A DNA stretch of 64,000 nucleotides from Deltaproteobacteria bacterium (GCA_020852955.1 JADYZW010000003.1:46368-110367), one strand, 5' to 3'; shown: positions 35,972 through 44,377, counted from the first letter of the stretch. A program made the numbers and translations. Notes: a model not told the origin generated them from the sequence alone.

Positions 35972-36439
35972 TCACGTCGCGAAGCGCCCCTGCTTGCGGA
36001 ACGCGTCCAGGAACGGTCCGTAGTCGGCCGGCTGTCGCTCGCACCGCAGGCGGTCCGGCGCGAGCGCCACCCAGGGCTGCGCGCTTCGGGTCCAGATGTC
36101 GGCGACGGGCTCGAGCCAGCTCGTGTCGTCGAGGGTGCCGCCGCGGACGCTCAGCACGCCGTTCGACGGCCGCTGTCCGTGCGCGATGCGGCTCCCGCAG
36201 TCGCCGCAGAACCACCCGAAACGCGTGGTGCCCGCGTCGGACGCCCACTCGATCGTTCGCGGCGTGCCGGCGACGAAGCGAAACGTAGCCTCGAGCGCGG
36301 TGACCGGCGTGGAGAACGCGCCGCCGCCGATCTTCTGACAGTTGGTGCAGTGGCAGTTGTAGACCATGAGGGGCGCCATCGTGACTTCGTAGCGGAGCGT
36401 TCCGCATTGGCATCCGCCCGTGAGCGGCAGTGCGACCAT
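35972..36439 (-). CDS. GFA family (glutathione-dependent formaldehyde-activating enzyme-like) protein
   Basis: 155-residue zinc protein of the Gfa/CENP-V fold. Two zinc sites are visible: GGCQCGTLRYE and NCHCTNCQKIGG for one, GWFCGDCGSRIAH for the other. The founding member accelerates formation of S-hydroxymethylglutathione; most relatives are uncharacterised. The ATG at 36439 has GGGAGGG upstream; the frame continues another 35 codons without conserved sequence. frmA, which would use the product, is 12 kb away. The assignment to the family is firm, the enzymatic role is not. Confidence 0.88.
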   Translation of the reverse strand: MVALPLTGGCQCGTLRYEVTMAPLMVYNCHCTNCQKIGGGAFSTPVTALEATFRFVAGTPRTIEWASDAGTTRFGWFCGDCGSRIAHGQRPSNGVLSVRGGTLDDTSWLEPVADIWTRSAQPWVALAPDRLRCERQPADYGPFLDAFRKQGRFAT

Positions 36440-36548
36440 GGTTTCGGCCCTCCCGCGGTGTCCGCTATCGTATCGACCGATCTCACGCGAGACGGATTCC
36501 GGGAGACGCACGGGAATGACGCAGTTCGGGACGGCGATCGGCAACTGA

Positions 36549-37070
36549 GTGCTCGCGACCCTGCACGAAGGCTGGGTGGTTTTCGAGCCCTATCTGAACG
36601 CCTATGGCGCGTCCGCCGTCTTCGTCATGATCTATTTGGAGGCGCTCGGCGGGCCGTTGCCGGGAGAGACCGGCGTGATCGCGGCGTCGCTGCTCGCGTC
36701 GCGAGGTGAGCTGTCGATCGTCACGCTCTATCCGGCGGTCCTGTCGGCGGCGATCCTCGGCGACTCCACGGGCTATCTGATCGGGCGTCTCGGGGGGCGC
36801 ACGCTGCTCCGCGCGGTCGGCCCCTATCTGCGGCTGACGCCGGAACGTCTGGCGAGCCTGGAGGAGCGGTTTCGAACCCGCGGGCTCGGGCTCGTTTTCC
36901 TGGCGCGCTTCGTCCCGGTCCTACGCCAGCTCAACGGCTTGATCGCGGGCTCGCTCGACCTGCCCTGGCGCCTCTTCCTGGTGGCGCAGGCGGCGGGAGC
37001 CCTGCTGTGGACCAGCGTCTACTGTCTGGGTCCGTTCTTCTTCAGCGAGCTGTTCCAGCACGTTCGCTGA
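36549..37070 (+). CDS. DedA family membrane protein
   Basis: 173-residue inner-membrane protein of the DedA/VTT family, implicated in lipid scrambling or undecaprenyl phosphate recycling and envelope homeostasis. It shows EALGGPLPGETGVIAASLLA near the N-terminus (re-entrant loop with the conserved Glu), ILGDSTGYLIGRLGG, and FLARFVPVLRQLNGLIAG, the F-x-x-R-F-x-P-x-x-R signature. It starts with GTG at 36549. It is slightly shorter than YqjA or YghB (about 200). It is divergent from the GFA gene and converges on the small PepSY gene; the two-component locus that follows may also concern the envelope. Confidence 0.85.
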   Translation: MLATLHEGWVVFEPYLNAYGASAVFVMIYLEALGGPLPGETGVIAASLLASRGELSIVTLYPAVLSAAILGDSTGYLIGRLGGRTLLRAVGPYLRLTPERLASLEERFRTRGLGLVFLARFVPVLRQLNGLIAGSLDLPWRLFLVAQAAGALLWTSVYCLGPFFFSELFQHVR

Positions 37071-37146
37071 GCCCCGGAGGCCGGGAAGGACGTCGTCGGC
37101 GGCCGCGAGGGCCGTCGACGATCTCCTTCGGCGAGGGACGGCGACC

Positions 37147-37419
37147 TCAGCGGTCGACGTCTTCGCGCAGCACCCGCCCCGTCAGCGGGTCGATCTCGAG
37201 GTCGACCGGGACGCCGGCCCGCGACGTCGCATCCGCCTCGTAGACCCCATCGTCGAGCTCGACGTCGTGGACGTTCTTGTAGCCCGCGTCTTCGAGCTGG
37301 CGGACGATCTCCTGCGGCGCCAGGATGTGCGACCGCCCGGCGTCCATCGCCCGGGGAGCGGTGACGAGCGTGAGGGAGAGCAGGCCGGCCAGCATCGCCG
37401 CGTATGTCGTTCGTGTCAT
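37147..37419 (-). CDS. Small secreted PepSY domain protein
   Basis: 90 residues with a signal peptide (1-28) and one PepSY-like domain: EIVRQLEDAGYKNVHDVELDDG, then EADATSRAGVPVDLEIDPLTGRVL. PepSY modules are found in protease propeptides and as periplasmic inhibitory or sensor partners of two-component systems. The ATG at 37419 follows AAGGAG. It is divergent from the PepSY-regulator-kinase operon, with the four-half-site operator A between them, so it is probably a target of that regulator. A role in modulating the kinase in the periplasm is inferred. Confidence 0.8.
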   Translation of the reverse strand: MTRTTYAAMLAGLLSLTLVTAPRAMDAGRSHILAPQEIVRQLEDAGYKNVHDVELDDGVYEADATSRAGVPVDLEIDPLTGRVLREDVDR

Positions 37420-37488
37420 GAGCTGACTCCTTGGGTTTCCGCGGCGCGTCCATTCGCGCCGGATGATACGCACGGTAGGCCGGAGCCC

Positions 37489-37527
37489 TGAACCCGAGAT
37501 GACTCCGCCGTTCATCTGACGTTTAAT
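37489..37527. promoter_or_regulatory. Four-half-site operator A in the divergent PepSY intergenic region
   Basis: Order: TGAAC, six bases, TGACT, six bases, TTCAT, six bases, TTTAAT. The first two half-sites repeat every 11 bp on one strand and the last two repeat every 11 bp in inverted orientation. The identical arrangement, with the same spacings, occurs at 39908-39946. The 11-bp direct repeat resembles PmrA/QseB/PhoP-type boxes, which fits the OmpR-family regulator encoded 360 bp downstream. It lies 22 bp before the ATG at 37550 and 69 bp before the start of the minus-strand PepSY gene. Confidence 0.7.
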
Positions 37528-37549
37528 CGCCGTCGTGTAGGCCCTGCGC

Positions 37550-37891
37550 ATGCTTCGCTCACGGATTTCGCTGGTGGTCCTGCTGGCGGCCTGTCTCGTC
37601 TCCGCGGGGTCCACGATCGCTCGCGCCGACGAGCTGGATCACGTCGCCGCGCGCCAGGCCCGGGAGAAGGGGGAGATCCTGTCGCTCGCGCGCATCCTCG
37701 ACGCCGCGAACGCGGAGTTCAGCGGCGAGGTCGTCGAGGTGGAGCTCGAGCGCGAGAAGGGACGCTGGGAGTACGAGGTCGAGCTGCTGACGGCCGGCGG
37801 CGCCGTCATCGAGCTCACCTACGACGCGGCGACCGGTCGGCTGCTCGGGACCGAGGGCGCGGGTGTCGAACGTGCGAGGAAGCGCCCGTGA
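37550..37891 (+). CDS. Secreted PepSY domain protein in a two-component operon
   Basis: 113 residues with a signal peptide (1-26, ending at IARA). The single PepSY domain is GEILSLARILDAANAEFSGEVVEVELE followed by YEVELLTAGGAVIELTYDAATGRLLG. The stop overlaps the GTG start of the response regulator gene as GTGA, so the three genes form one translationally coupled operon. Periplasmic PepSY proteins encoded this way probably tune the sensor kinase, but no direct evidence is in the sequence. Operator A lies immediately upstream, suggesting autoregulation. Confidence 0.82.
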   Translation: MLRSRISLVVLLAACLVSAGSTIARADELDHVAARQAREKGEILSLARILDAANAEFSGEVVEVELEREKGRWEYEVELLTAGGAVIELTYDAATGRLLGTEGAGVERARKRP

Positions 37892-38562
37892 AGGTCCTGA
37901 TCGTCGAGGACGAGCCAGCGCTCGCTCGGGCGCTCGTCGACGCGTTTACGGAGGCGGGATTCGTCGCCGAGCACGCCGCCGACGGTGAGGAAGCGCTGCA
38001 CCTCGGCGCGATCGAGCCCTACGATGCGGTCGTGCTCGATCTCGGGTTGCCGTCGATGGACGGCGTGACCGTGCTGCGCCGCTGGCGCGAGGCGGGAATC
38101 GACCTGCCGGTGGTGGTGCTGACCGCGCGTGGCCGCTGGCCCGAGAAGCTCGCGGCGTTCTCGGCGGGCGGCGACGACTACGTCACCAAGCCGTTCGAGA
38201 TCCAGGAGGTGGTGGTCCGCGTCCGCGCGCTCATTCGCCGCACGAGCGGCAACGCGTCGGACGAGATCGCCTGCGGGCCCGTGCGCTTCGACCCCTCGCG
38301 CGGCAGCGTCACGGTCGACGGTCGGCCGGTGCGCCTCACGGCTCACGAGCTCAAGATCCTCGACTACCTGCTGCACCGGCGCGGTCGCATCGTCAGCCGG
38401 CTCGACATCATCGATCACGTCTACGAGCGCGATCAGGACCGCGATTCCAACGTCATCGACGTGCTGATCGGGCGCATCCGCCGGAAGCTCGGCGTGAACA
38501 TGATCGCGACCGTGCGCGGCCGCGGCTATCGGCTCGAGGCCCCCGGAAGGGCGCCCTCGTGA
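37888..38562 (+). CDS. OmpR/PhoB-family response regulator
   Basis: 224 residues. Receiver domain 1-118: E7-D8 acidic pair in IVEDEP, phospho-acceptor D51 in VVLDLGLPSMDG, T79 and K101 in YVTKPFE. The winged-helix output domain spans 125-220 with LTAHELKILDYLLHRRGRIV and the recognition region RDSNVIDVLIGRIRRKLG, then TVRGRGYRLE. Sequence style is closest to PhoP/QseB regulators. It starts with GTG inside the PepSY stop and its own stop overlaps the kinase start, again GTGA. The predicted binding sites are operators A and B. Confidence 0.93.
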   Translation: MKVLIVEDEPALARALVDAFTEAGFVAEHAADGEEALHLGAIEPYDAVVLDLGLPSMDGVTVLRRWREAGIDLPVVVLTARGRWPEKLAAFSAGGDDYVTKPFEIQEVVVRVRALIRRTSGNASDEIACGPVRFDPSRGSVTVDGRPVRLTAHELKILDYLLHRRGRIVSRLDIIDHVYERDQDRDSNVIDVLIGRIRRKLGVNMIATVRGRGYRLEAPGRAPS

Positions 38563-39884
38563 GGCCGCGCTCGCTCCGCGGCCGCTTGATCGTCGCAACC
38601 TCGGCGTGGTTCGCGGTCGCGTTCGTGATCGGCGGCGTCGCGCTCTCGCTCGCGTTTCGCCGCTCCGCGGAAGCGGCGTTCGCCGCACGGCTCGATTCGA
38701 TGCTGCTCGCGGTGATCGCGGCGATCGACGTGTCGCCGTCGGCGCCGCTCCGTCTCGCGCGGCCGATTCCGGAACCGGCGTTCGATCGCCCGTACTCCGG
38801 GTGGTACTGGCAGGTGGGCGACGGCTCCGAGCGTGTGACGTCCCGCTCGTTGTGGGACGCGACGTTGCCGACCGACCGCGCTGCACCGCGCGGCGCGCGG
38901 ATCTCGGGACCGCGCGGCGAGGGCCTGCGGATCGTGACCCGCGGCCTCCGCTATCCGGAGCGCCCCGATCCGATCGCGGTCACGGTCGCGGCGCCCGAGG
39001 CCGAGCTCGAGCGCGAGATCGCCCGCTTCGATCGGTTCCTCGCGGGTGCGCTCGCCACGCTCGCGGTGACCCTGTGGACCGGCATCGTGGTCCAGGTGCG
39101 CTACGGATTGCGCCCTTTCCGCCGGATGCAGCGCGAGCTCGCGGCGATCCGCGCGGGACGGAGCGCGCGGATCGCCGGCGACTATCCCGAGGAGGTCGAC
39201 ATGCTCGTCGGGACGATGAACGAGGTGCTCGATCGCGACGCCGCGCGTATCGCGCGCGCCCGCGAGCACGTCGGCAACCTTGCCCATGGGCTCAAGACGC
39301 CGCTCGCGGTGGTCGCCGTCGAGGCGACCCAGGCTCGGCCCGACGGCGCGCGGATCGCGCGCGAGGTCGGTCGCATGGCGGCACTCGTCGACCATCACGT
39401 CACACGCGCGGCGGCGGCGGGCGCGTGGCGGCCCGGGAGTCCGCGCGTCGCCGTCGGTCCGGTGGTCGACGAGCTGTGCGCGACGATCCTACGTATCCAT
39501 GCCGATCGCGGGCTCGCCGTCGATGCCGACGTCGAGCGTGATCTCGCCTTCGCCGGCGAGCGCCAGGATCTCGAGGAGATGCTGGGCAACCTGATCGAGA
39601 ACGCGGCCAAGTGGGCGGCGTCCCGCATCGACGTCCGCGCCGCGCGCGCGGGTGAGGCGCTCGAGATCGCGGTCGACGACGACGGTCCGGGTCTCGCGCC
39701 CGACGAGAGGGCGGCGGCGCTCGGCCGCGGGATGCGATTCGACGGCGACACGGCCGGCTCCGGGCTCGGGCTCGCGATCGCCAACGATCTCGCGACGCTC
39801 TACGGCGGCTCGCTCGCGCTCGGCACGAGCCGCCTCGGCGGCGTGCATGCGGCGTTGCGCATTCCGGTCGCCGCCGACCAGTGA
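38559..39884 (+). CDS. Sensor histidine kinase, PhoQ/QseC-like
   Basis: 441 residues. A first membrane helix at about 10-31, a periplasmic sensor region to about 160, a second helix at about 163-182, a short HAMP-like segment (RRMQRELAAIRAGRSARI), then the dimerisation domain with phospho-His H243 in NLAHGLKTPLAV. The ATPase domain has the N box NLIENAAKW, G1 DDDGPGLAPDER and G2 SGLGLAI. The NLAHGLKTPLAV wording is typical of PhoQ-type kinases. It is translationally coupled to the regulator. Acidic Asp and Glu residues in the periplasmic part are not dense, so Mg sensing as in PhoQ cannot be claimed; the ligand is unknown. Confidence 0.92.
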   Translation: MRPRSLRGRLIVATSAWFAVAFVIGGVALSLAFRRSAEAAFAARLDSMLLAVIAAIDVSPSAPLRLARPIPEPAFDRPYSGWYWQVGDGSERVTSRSLWDATLPTDRAAPRGARISGPRGEGLRIVTRGLRYPERPDPIAVTVAAPEAELEREIARFDRFLAGALATLAVTLWTGIVVQVRYGLRPFRRMQRELAAIRAGRSARIAGDYPEEVDMLVGTMNEVLDRDAARIARAREHVGNLAHGLKTPLAVVAVEATQARPDGARIAREVGRMAALVDHHVTRAAAAGAWRPGSPRVAVGPVVDELCATILRIHADRGLAVDADVERDLAFAGERQDLEEMLGNLIENAAKWAASRIDVRAARAGEALEIAVDDDGPGLAPDERAAALGRGMRFDGDTAGSGLGLAIANDLATLYGGSLALGTSRLGGVHAALRIPVAADQ

Positions 39885-39907
39885 GCGTCGATCCGCGCGC
39901 TCGATCA

Positions 39908-39946
39908 TGAACCGGAGATGAACGCCGCATTCACGGACGGTTCAGT
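39908..39946. promoter_or_regulatory. Four-half-site operator B upstream of the ELM1-like gene
   Basis: TGAAC, six bases, TGAAC, six bases, TTCAC, six bases, TTCAGT. Spacings match operator A exactly, and the base block around the second half-site (GAGATGA) is also shared. It ends 21 bp before the ATG at 39968; operator A ends 22 bp before its gene. It lies 24 bp after the kinase stop, so it can drive the next gene separately from the operon. Confidence 0.7.
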
Positions 39947-39967
39947 GCGGCCCGCGCATGCTGCGGC

Positions 39968-41029
39968 ATGCGCCACGACAGCGACGCCGCCCCGCCGCGG
40001 GTCTGGATGCTCCTCGGCGACAAGGCCGGCGACAACGAGCAGCTTCGCATCCTCGGTCGCGCGCTGGACTGGTCGGTCGAGGAGAAGGCGCTGCGGTTCA
40101 CGCGGCTCGTTCGCGTACCGAACGTCCTCCTGGGTGCCACGCGCGCGAGCCTGAGCGCACCGACGCCATACCTCGGGCCGCCGTGGCCGGCCGTCGTTCT
40201 CGCTTCCGGCCGGCGTGCCGCGCCGATCGCGTTCTGGATCAAGCGGCGGAGCGGTGGCCGCACCCGCCTCGTGCACCTCGGCCGGCCCCGGGCGCCGCTT
40301 GCGTGGTTCGATCTCGTGGTGACGTCGCCGCAGTACGGCCTTCCCGGAGCGCCGAACGTCCTGCGCGTCGATCTGCCGCTGAACGAGGTCGCTCCCGAGC
40401 GCCTCCGCAGCGAGGCCGCAGTCTGGCGCCCTCGCGTCGCCGCGCTCCCCGGTCCCTACCTCGCGTTGCTCGTCGGCGGTGCGACGAAGTCGCTCTGCTT
40501 CGACGCGGCGGCGGCGGCGGAGCTCGGGAGCGCCGTCAGCGCCGTCGCGGCGCGTGCGGGGATGTCGGTGCTCGCGACGACGAGCCGGCGCACGCCCGGT
40601 GCCGCCGCCGACGCGCTCGCGAAGCATCTCCGCGTCCCGCACGTGCTGCACCGCTGGCGGCCCGACGCGCCTCGCAACCCCTACGCCGGCTTCCTCGGCC
40701 TCGCCGATCGCATCGTCGTGACCGGCGACAGCGCGTCGATGGCCGCCGAAGCGTGCCGGACCGGGAAGCCGGTCGCGATCGCGCCGGTCCGGCAGCTCGA
40801 CCTCGCCGGATGGCTCGCACGAGGGGTACGTGGCACCTGCCTCGAGAAGCGGCTCCGTGCGATCGGCCTCTGCAACGGCCAACCCGACATGCAGTCCTTC
40901 GTGAGGCGGCTCGTGGCGGTCGGCTACGCGACGCTGCTCGGTGCGCCGCCGGCTGCGGTCGCTCCCGCACCGACCGATCTCGGCGCGGTCACGGCGCGGG
41001 TCCGGCACCTGGTCCTGCGCGGTCCATGA
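39968..41029 (+). CDS. ELM1-like (mitochondrial fission ELM1 / DUF1022 family) protein
   Basis: 353 residues with a GT-B-like fold. VWMLLGDKAGDNEQLRILGRAL at the N-terminus is the family signature, followed by PPWPAVVLASGRRAAPIAFWI, VTSPQYGLPGAPNVLRVDLPL and, in the C-terminal half, RIVVTGDSASMAAEACRTGKPV, which corresponds to a sugar-nucleotide-binding glycosyltransferase motif. In plants ELM1 recruits the fission dynamin to mitochondria. Bacterial members are often near lipopolysaccharide or lipid A genes and may be glycosyltransferases. It follows the kinase gene and has its own copy of the operator, so it is likely a main target of the two-component system. Confidence 0.85.
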   Translation: MRHDSDAAPPRVWMLLGDKAGDNEQLRILGRALDWSVEEKALRFTRLVRVPNVLLGATRASLSAPTPYLGPPWPAVVLASGRRAAPIAFWIKRRSGGRTRLVHLGRPRAPLAWFDLVVTSPQYGLPGAPNVLRVDLPLNEVAPERLRSEAAVWRPRVAALPGPYLALLVGGATKSLCFDAAAAAELGSAVSAVAARAGMSVLATTSRRTPGAAADALAKHLRVPHVLHRWRPDAPRNPYAGFLGLADRIVVTGDSASMAAEACRTGKPVAIAPVRQLDLAGWLARGVRGTCLEKRLRAIGLCNGQPDMQSFVRRLVAVGYATLLGAPPAAVAPAPTDLGAVTARVRHLVLRGP

Positions 41030-41070
41030 TTCCGGTCGGCCGTCGGCGGCCGCGCGGCAGCAGACGTCTT

Positions 41071-41098
41071 CGGGCGGGCGCCGCCGTGGGCCCGCCCG
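41071..41098. terminator. GC hairpin between convergent genes
   Basis: CGGGCGGGC (41071-41079) pairs with GCCCGCCCG (41090-41098) around a 10-base loop, between the ELM1-like gene and the small minus-strand coiled-coil gene, whose stop begins at 41104. There is no U run in either direction, so efficiency is uncertain. Confidence 0.45.
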
Positions 41099-41103
41099 GC
41101 GCG

Positions 41104-41367
41104 TCACAGGAGCGCGCGGACCTTCCGGTAGCCGTTCCGCAGCTCGTCGACGGCGAGCTTCAGCGCGGCCCCGACCTCCACCGCCGCCTTGCCGGCCTCT
41201 TCGCCGATGACGCCGAGCTTCCCCCGGACGTGGTCCCATTCGCGCTCCAGGCGCTCGAACTCGTCCCGTGCGTCGGCCTTGGCGAGGTGCATGCGGACCC
41301 GGATCTCGTCCCGTTGCCGCTTCAAATCCTCCACGATGGCATCGAGATCGAAGTGCTTCTCGGTCAT
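41104..41367 (-). CDS. Small helical coiled-coil protein
   Basis: 87 residues, almost wholly alpha-helical and charged: DLDAIVEDLKRQRDEIRVRM, then ARDEFERLEREWDHVRGKLG, then a more Ala-rich amphipathic end with ALKLAVDELRNGYRKVRALL. It resembles the short apolipoprotein-like or sll1863-type stress-response proteins by composition and heptad pattern, but the match is only by eye. A strong GGGAGGT ribosome site is eight bases upstream of the ATG at 41367. No partner gene adjoins it. Function unknown; membrane-surface or envelope stress association is possible. Confidence 0.75.
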   Translation of the reverse strand: MTEKHFDLDAIVEDLKRQRDEIRVRMHLAKADARDEFERLEREWDHVRGKLGVIGEEAGKAAVEVGAALKLAVDELRNGYRKVRALL

Positions 41368-41534
41368 GATGGCGACCTCCCTTCGCGAAGGATCGGTGCA
41401 AACGGCTCGCCAGCGCGACGCGTCGGGGAATCGCGGCGTTGCGCCGCGCGCCGAGCCGGCGTTTCCCGAGCGCGGGAAACGTCCGTCGACCGTTTCCCCC
41501 CGGCTGCGAACGGCCCGGCGCGCCGGCGCGCCGG

Positions 41535-44246
41535 TCAGGGCGCGAGCGCGCCGAGCTCGGCGCCGCGCGGGGTCTGGCCGATCAGTAATTGATCGACACG
41601 GCAATCGTGCTGCGCGACGACGCAGCCGGCGACGCCGGCGACCGAGGACGTCGTGGCGCCGAGCGCGGCGCAGTCCGCGCTGCGCGCCGCGAAACCGATG
41701 GCGTTCGCTCCTTCGAGATCGACCGCGGCGCAGCCCTTGGCGACGGCGGCCTCCACCTTGGCGGCGGCGGCGGTCAGCTTTCCGAAGAGCTTCCCGCACT
41801 TCGTCGTCGCCTTCGCGCGACAGGCGGCGTCGTTCGCCTTGCGCTGCACACAGAGGAAAGCGCTGTCGGCGCACTTCTGCTCGGCCTTGAGGCGCGCGCT
41901 GCCGTACGCCGCGCCCGCCTTCGCCAGCGCCTTCTGGCACTTCAGGACCGCCTTGGTGTCGACGGCCGCCCCGCCCGCGCCGCCGGCCGGCAGACAGGGC
42001 GCTTCGAGCGCGGCATCGCGGCCAGTGGCATCGAGGAGGTCGCGCGCGCGCGGGATCTCGGTTCCGACCAGCGCTTCGGCGCGGCACGCGTGGTGCGCGA
42101 CGAGGCAGCTCGCGACACCCGCCGCGTTCGCGATCGACGCGCCGAAGGCCGCGCAGCGCGCGTCCTCGCTCGCGAACCCGAGGCCGCCGGCGGCGCCGAG
42201 ATCGACGGTGGCGAGCGGCGGATCGCCGCAGCCCTTGGCGACGGCCGCCGCGATCTTGGCGATCGCCGCCTGGCGCGCACGCTCCACCTTGCCGCAAGCG
42301 ACGCCGGCCTTGGCGAGACAAGCCGGGTCACCGCCGCCCTGGACGCATGCGAACGCCTTCTGGAGGCACGCCGACAGAGCCTTCACGCGCTTGGTCGCGA
42401 AGCCGGTGCCAGCCTTGGCGAGCGTCTTCTGGCACTTGAGCGCGACCTTGCCGGCGTCGCCGGCGAGGCCGGCGCCGGCCCCGTCGGCATAGGGCGGGCA
42501 GTCGGCATCGACGCGATCGGCGTCGCCGTCGAAGTCGTTGTCGACGCAGTCGGCGCAGCGGTCGCCGGTCTCCGGCGCGGGCGTCCGCGTGGCGAGCGGG
42601 GTCGGTGTCGCCGCGCCGGTCGCGGTCGCCGTTGCGTTCCCGCCCGGGGTCGCGGTAGGCGTCGCGCCGGTCGGCGTCGGCGCCGGCGCGGGGGCGTCGG
42701 TCGCGAAGAGCTCGCGGGTGTCGTCGGTCTCCTGGTCGGCGACGTACAGGATGGTGCCGCCGTCGGGGGTCAAGGCGGCCTCGCCGACGTCGCGGTTGGG
42801 TGCGAAGTTCGGATGGACCTTCTGAGGCGCGCCGCTCGCGATGCCGGCGCTGAAGAGCTCCTGCACTCCGTCGGTGTCCTGGTCGGCGGCGTAGAGTACG
42901 GTGAGGCCGTCCGGGTTGACCTCGACGCTCGTCGGGACGACGTCGCCGCCTGCCACCGGCGCCGGGCTCTTGCTGAGCTTCAGCGGCGTGCCACCGCCGC
43001 TCGGCACGCTGTAGAGCTCGATCACGCCGGCGGCGTCCTGCTCGGCGGTGTAGACGACGCGCGTGCCCGTCGGGTCGAAGTCATAGCCGTTGTACGGGCC
43101 GAAGCCGACCGGACTCGCCGGCGTGAGCGCCACGTCGTCGCCGCCGCCGAGCCCGACCGCGAAGAGGCGGTACTTGGAGCTCGCGAACACCCGATAGACG
43201 AACGTCTGTCCGTTCGGACTCATCCGGTACTCGGACACGACGACGTTCTGGCCGACGCCGCTCACCGGCTGCTCGCTCGTGCTGCCGTCGAGGGGCACCC
43301 GGTAGATGCGGTAGGCGGGATGGGTTCCCGCGACGAAGACGGCGTGAGCGCTGTCGGGCGTCAGGCGGAAGTCGGGGAGGTAGATCGCGAGCGGGCCGGT
43401 GAGCTTGGTCGGCGTGGCCTGCGCGATGGGTGTCACCCAGAGCTCGTATTCCTGCGGTTTCATGGCGTTCGGACGCGACAAGAAGAGGACCTTCGCGCCG
43501 TCCGGGGTGATCGCGGGCGCTTGGGGGCTGTTCTCGCCGGGCAGCAGGATCGCCGGCTGATTCGTGAGCTCGAGGGGCATCTGCGAGCCGTCGATCGGCA
43601 CGCTGTAGAGCTGCCGCCCGCCGCCCATGCCGTCGTCGAACGCGAAGACGACGCGCGTCGCGTCCGGCGAGATGCGATAGCGCGGCAGGAAGGAGCCCGT
43701 GCCCGTGCCGAGCGCGACCGGCGTGCCGCCGGTCGTCGGCACGCTGTAGATCGTTTTCGTCTCCGCCTCGAAGACCACTCGCGCCGCGTCGTTCGCCACC
43801 CGGAAGGTGTCGATATCGTTCGGCGCCGGGGCGGTGTTGAGCTTGAGCGGCGCGGCGGAGCCGTCGATCGGGACCCGGAAGAGGTCGTTCCGGAATTGCT
43901 GGGCGTCCTTGTCGGAGAGGAAGACGATGCCGGCGCCGTCGGGCGTGATCGTCCACGAATCGACCGAGCGCTGGCTTCCCGAGACCGGCACGTCGACGAG
44001 CGTGGTCGTGCCGCCGCCCGCGACCGGGACCGCGACGAGCTGCAGCACGTACCCCGATCCGGAGTCGGCGACCGCGTAGACGACCGTCTGCCCGTTCGGC
44101 GTGAGCGCGAACGCGTCGATCTCGTAGTCCATCGGCAGGGCGGCACTGAGCTTGATCGCGGCGGCGTCGCGCGACGACGCAACGCCGAGGACGAGCGCGA
44201 GCAGGAGCGCGCGCAGGACGGTGCGTGCGGGGCCGGTCATGAGCAT
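41535..44246 (-). CDS. Secreted PD40 beta-propeller protein with C-terminal Cys-rich repeats
   Basis: 903 residues. A signal peptide (1-30, ending at DAAA) is followed by about ten PD40/TolB-like blades, each with a D-x-x-R/G-V-V-Y/F pattern such as LTPNGQTVVYAVADS, ISPDATRVVFAFDD and FDPTGTRVVYTAEQD (about 35-560). A Thr/Pro/Ala linker follows, then RCADCVDNDFDGDADRVDADCPP, which looks like a thrombospondin-type Ca-binding module. Two copies of a 150-residue Cys repeat end the protein, both beginning KCQK and sharing the spacing C-x21-C-x6-C-x8/9-C-x7-C. ATGs at 44246 and 44240 are both possible after AGGAG. It is probably anchored at, or released from, the surface; the ligand is unknown. 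Confidence 0.78.
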   Translation of the reverse strand: MLMTGPARTVLRALLLALVLGVASSRDAAAIKLSAALPMDYEIDAFALTPNGQTVVYAVADSGSGYVLQLVAVPVAGGGTTTLVDVPVSGSQRSVDSWTITPDGAGIVFLSDKDAQQFRNDLFRVPIDGSAAPLKLNTAPAPNDIDTFRVANDAARVVFEAETKTIYSVPTTGGTPVALGTGTGSFLPRYRISPDATRVVFAFDDGMGGGRQLYSVPIDGSQMPLELTNQPAILLPGENSPQAPAITPDGAKVLFLSRPNAMKPQEYELWVTPIAQATPTKLTGPLAIYLPDFRLTPDSAHAVFVAGTHPAYRIYRVPLDGSTSEQPVSGVGQNVVVSEYRMSPNGQTFVYRVFASSKYRLFAVGLGGGDDVALTPASPVGFGPYNGYDFDPTGTRVVYTAEQDAAGVIELYSVPSGGGTPLKLSKSPAPVAGGDVVPTSVEVNPDGLTVLYAADQDTDGVQELFSAGIASGAPQKVHPNFAPNRDVGEAALTPDGGTILYVADQETDDTRELFATDAPAPAPTPTGATPTATPGGNATATATGAATPTPLATRTPAPETGDRCADCVDNDFDGDADRVDADCPPYADGAGAGLAGDAGKVALKCQKTLAKAGTGFATKRVKALSACLQKAFACVQGGGDPACLAKAGVACGKVERARQAAIAKIAAAVAKGCGDPPLATVDLGAAGGLGFASEDARCAAFGASIANAAGVASCLVAHHACRAEALVGTEIPRARDLLDATGRDAALEAPCLPAGGAGGAAVDTKAVLKCQKALAKAGAAYGSARLKAEQKCADSAFLCVQRKANDAACRAKATTKCGKLFGKLTAAAAKVEAAVAKGCAAVDLEGANAIGFAARSADCAALGATTSSVAGVAGCVVAQHDCRVDQLLIGQTPRGAELGALAP

Positions 44247-44377
44247 GATGCTCCTATCGCTTCCGGGCGCACGACGGGTCAAGAACCATTCGACGGCGGA
44301 TGCGCGCCGAGCCGTACGACGCCGCTCCGGGTCCGATCGACGCCGGCACCGCGGTGGGCCCGACGCCGCGGCGGACG

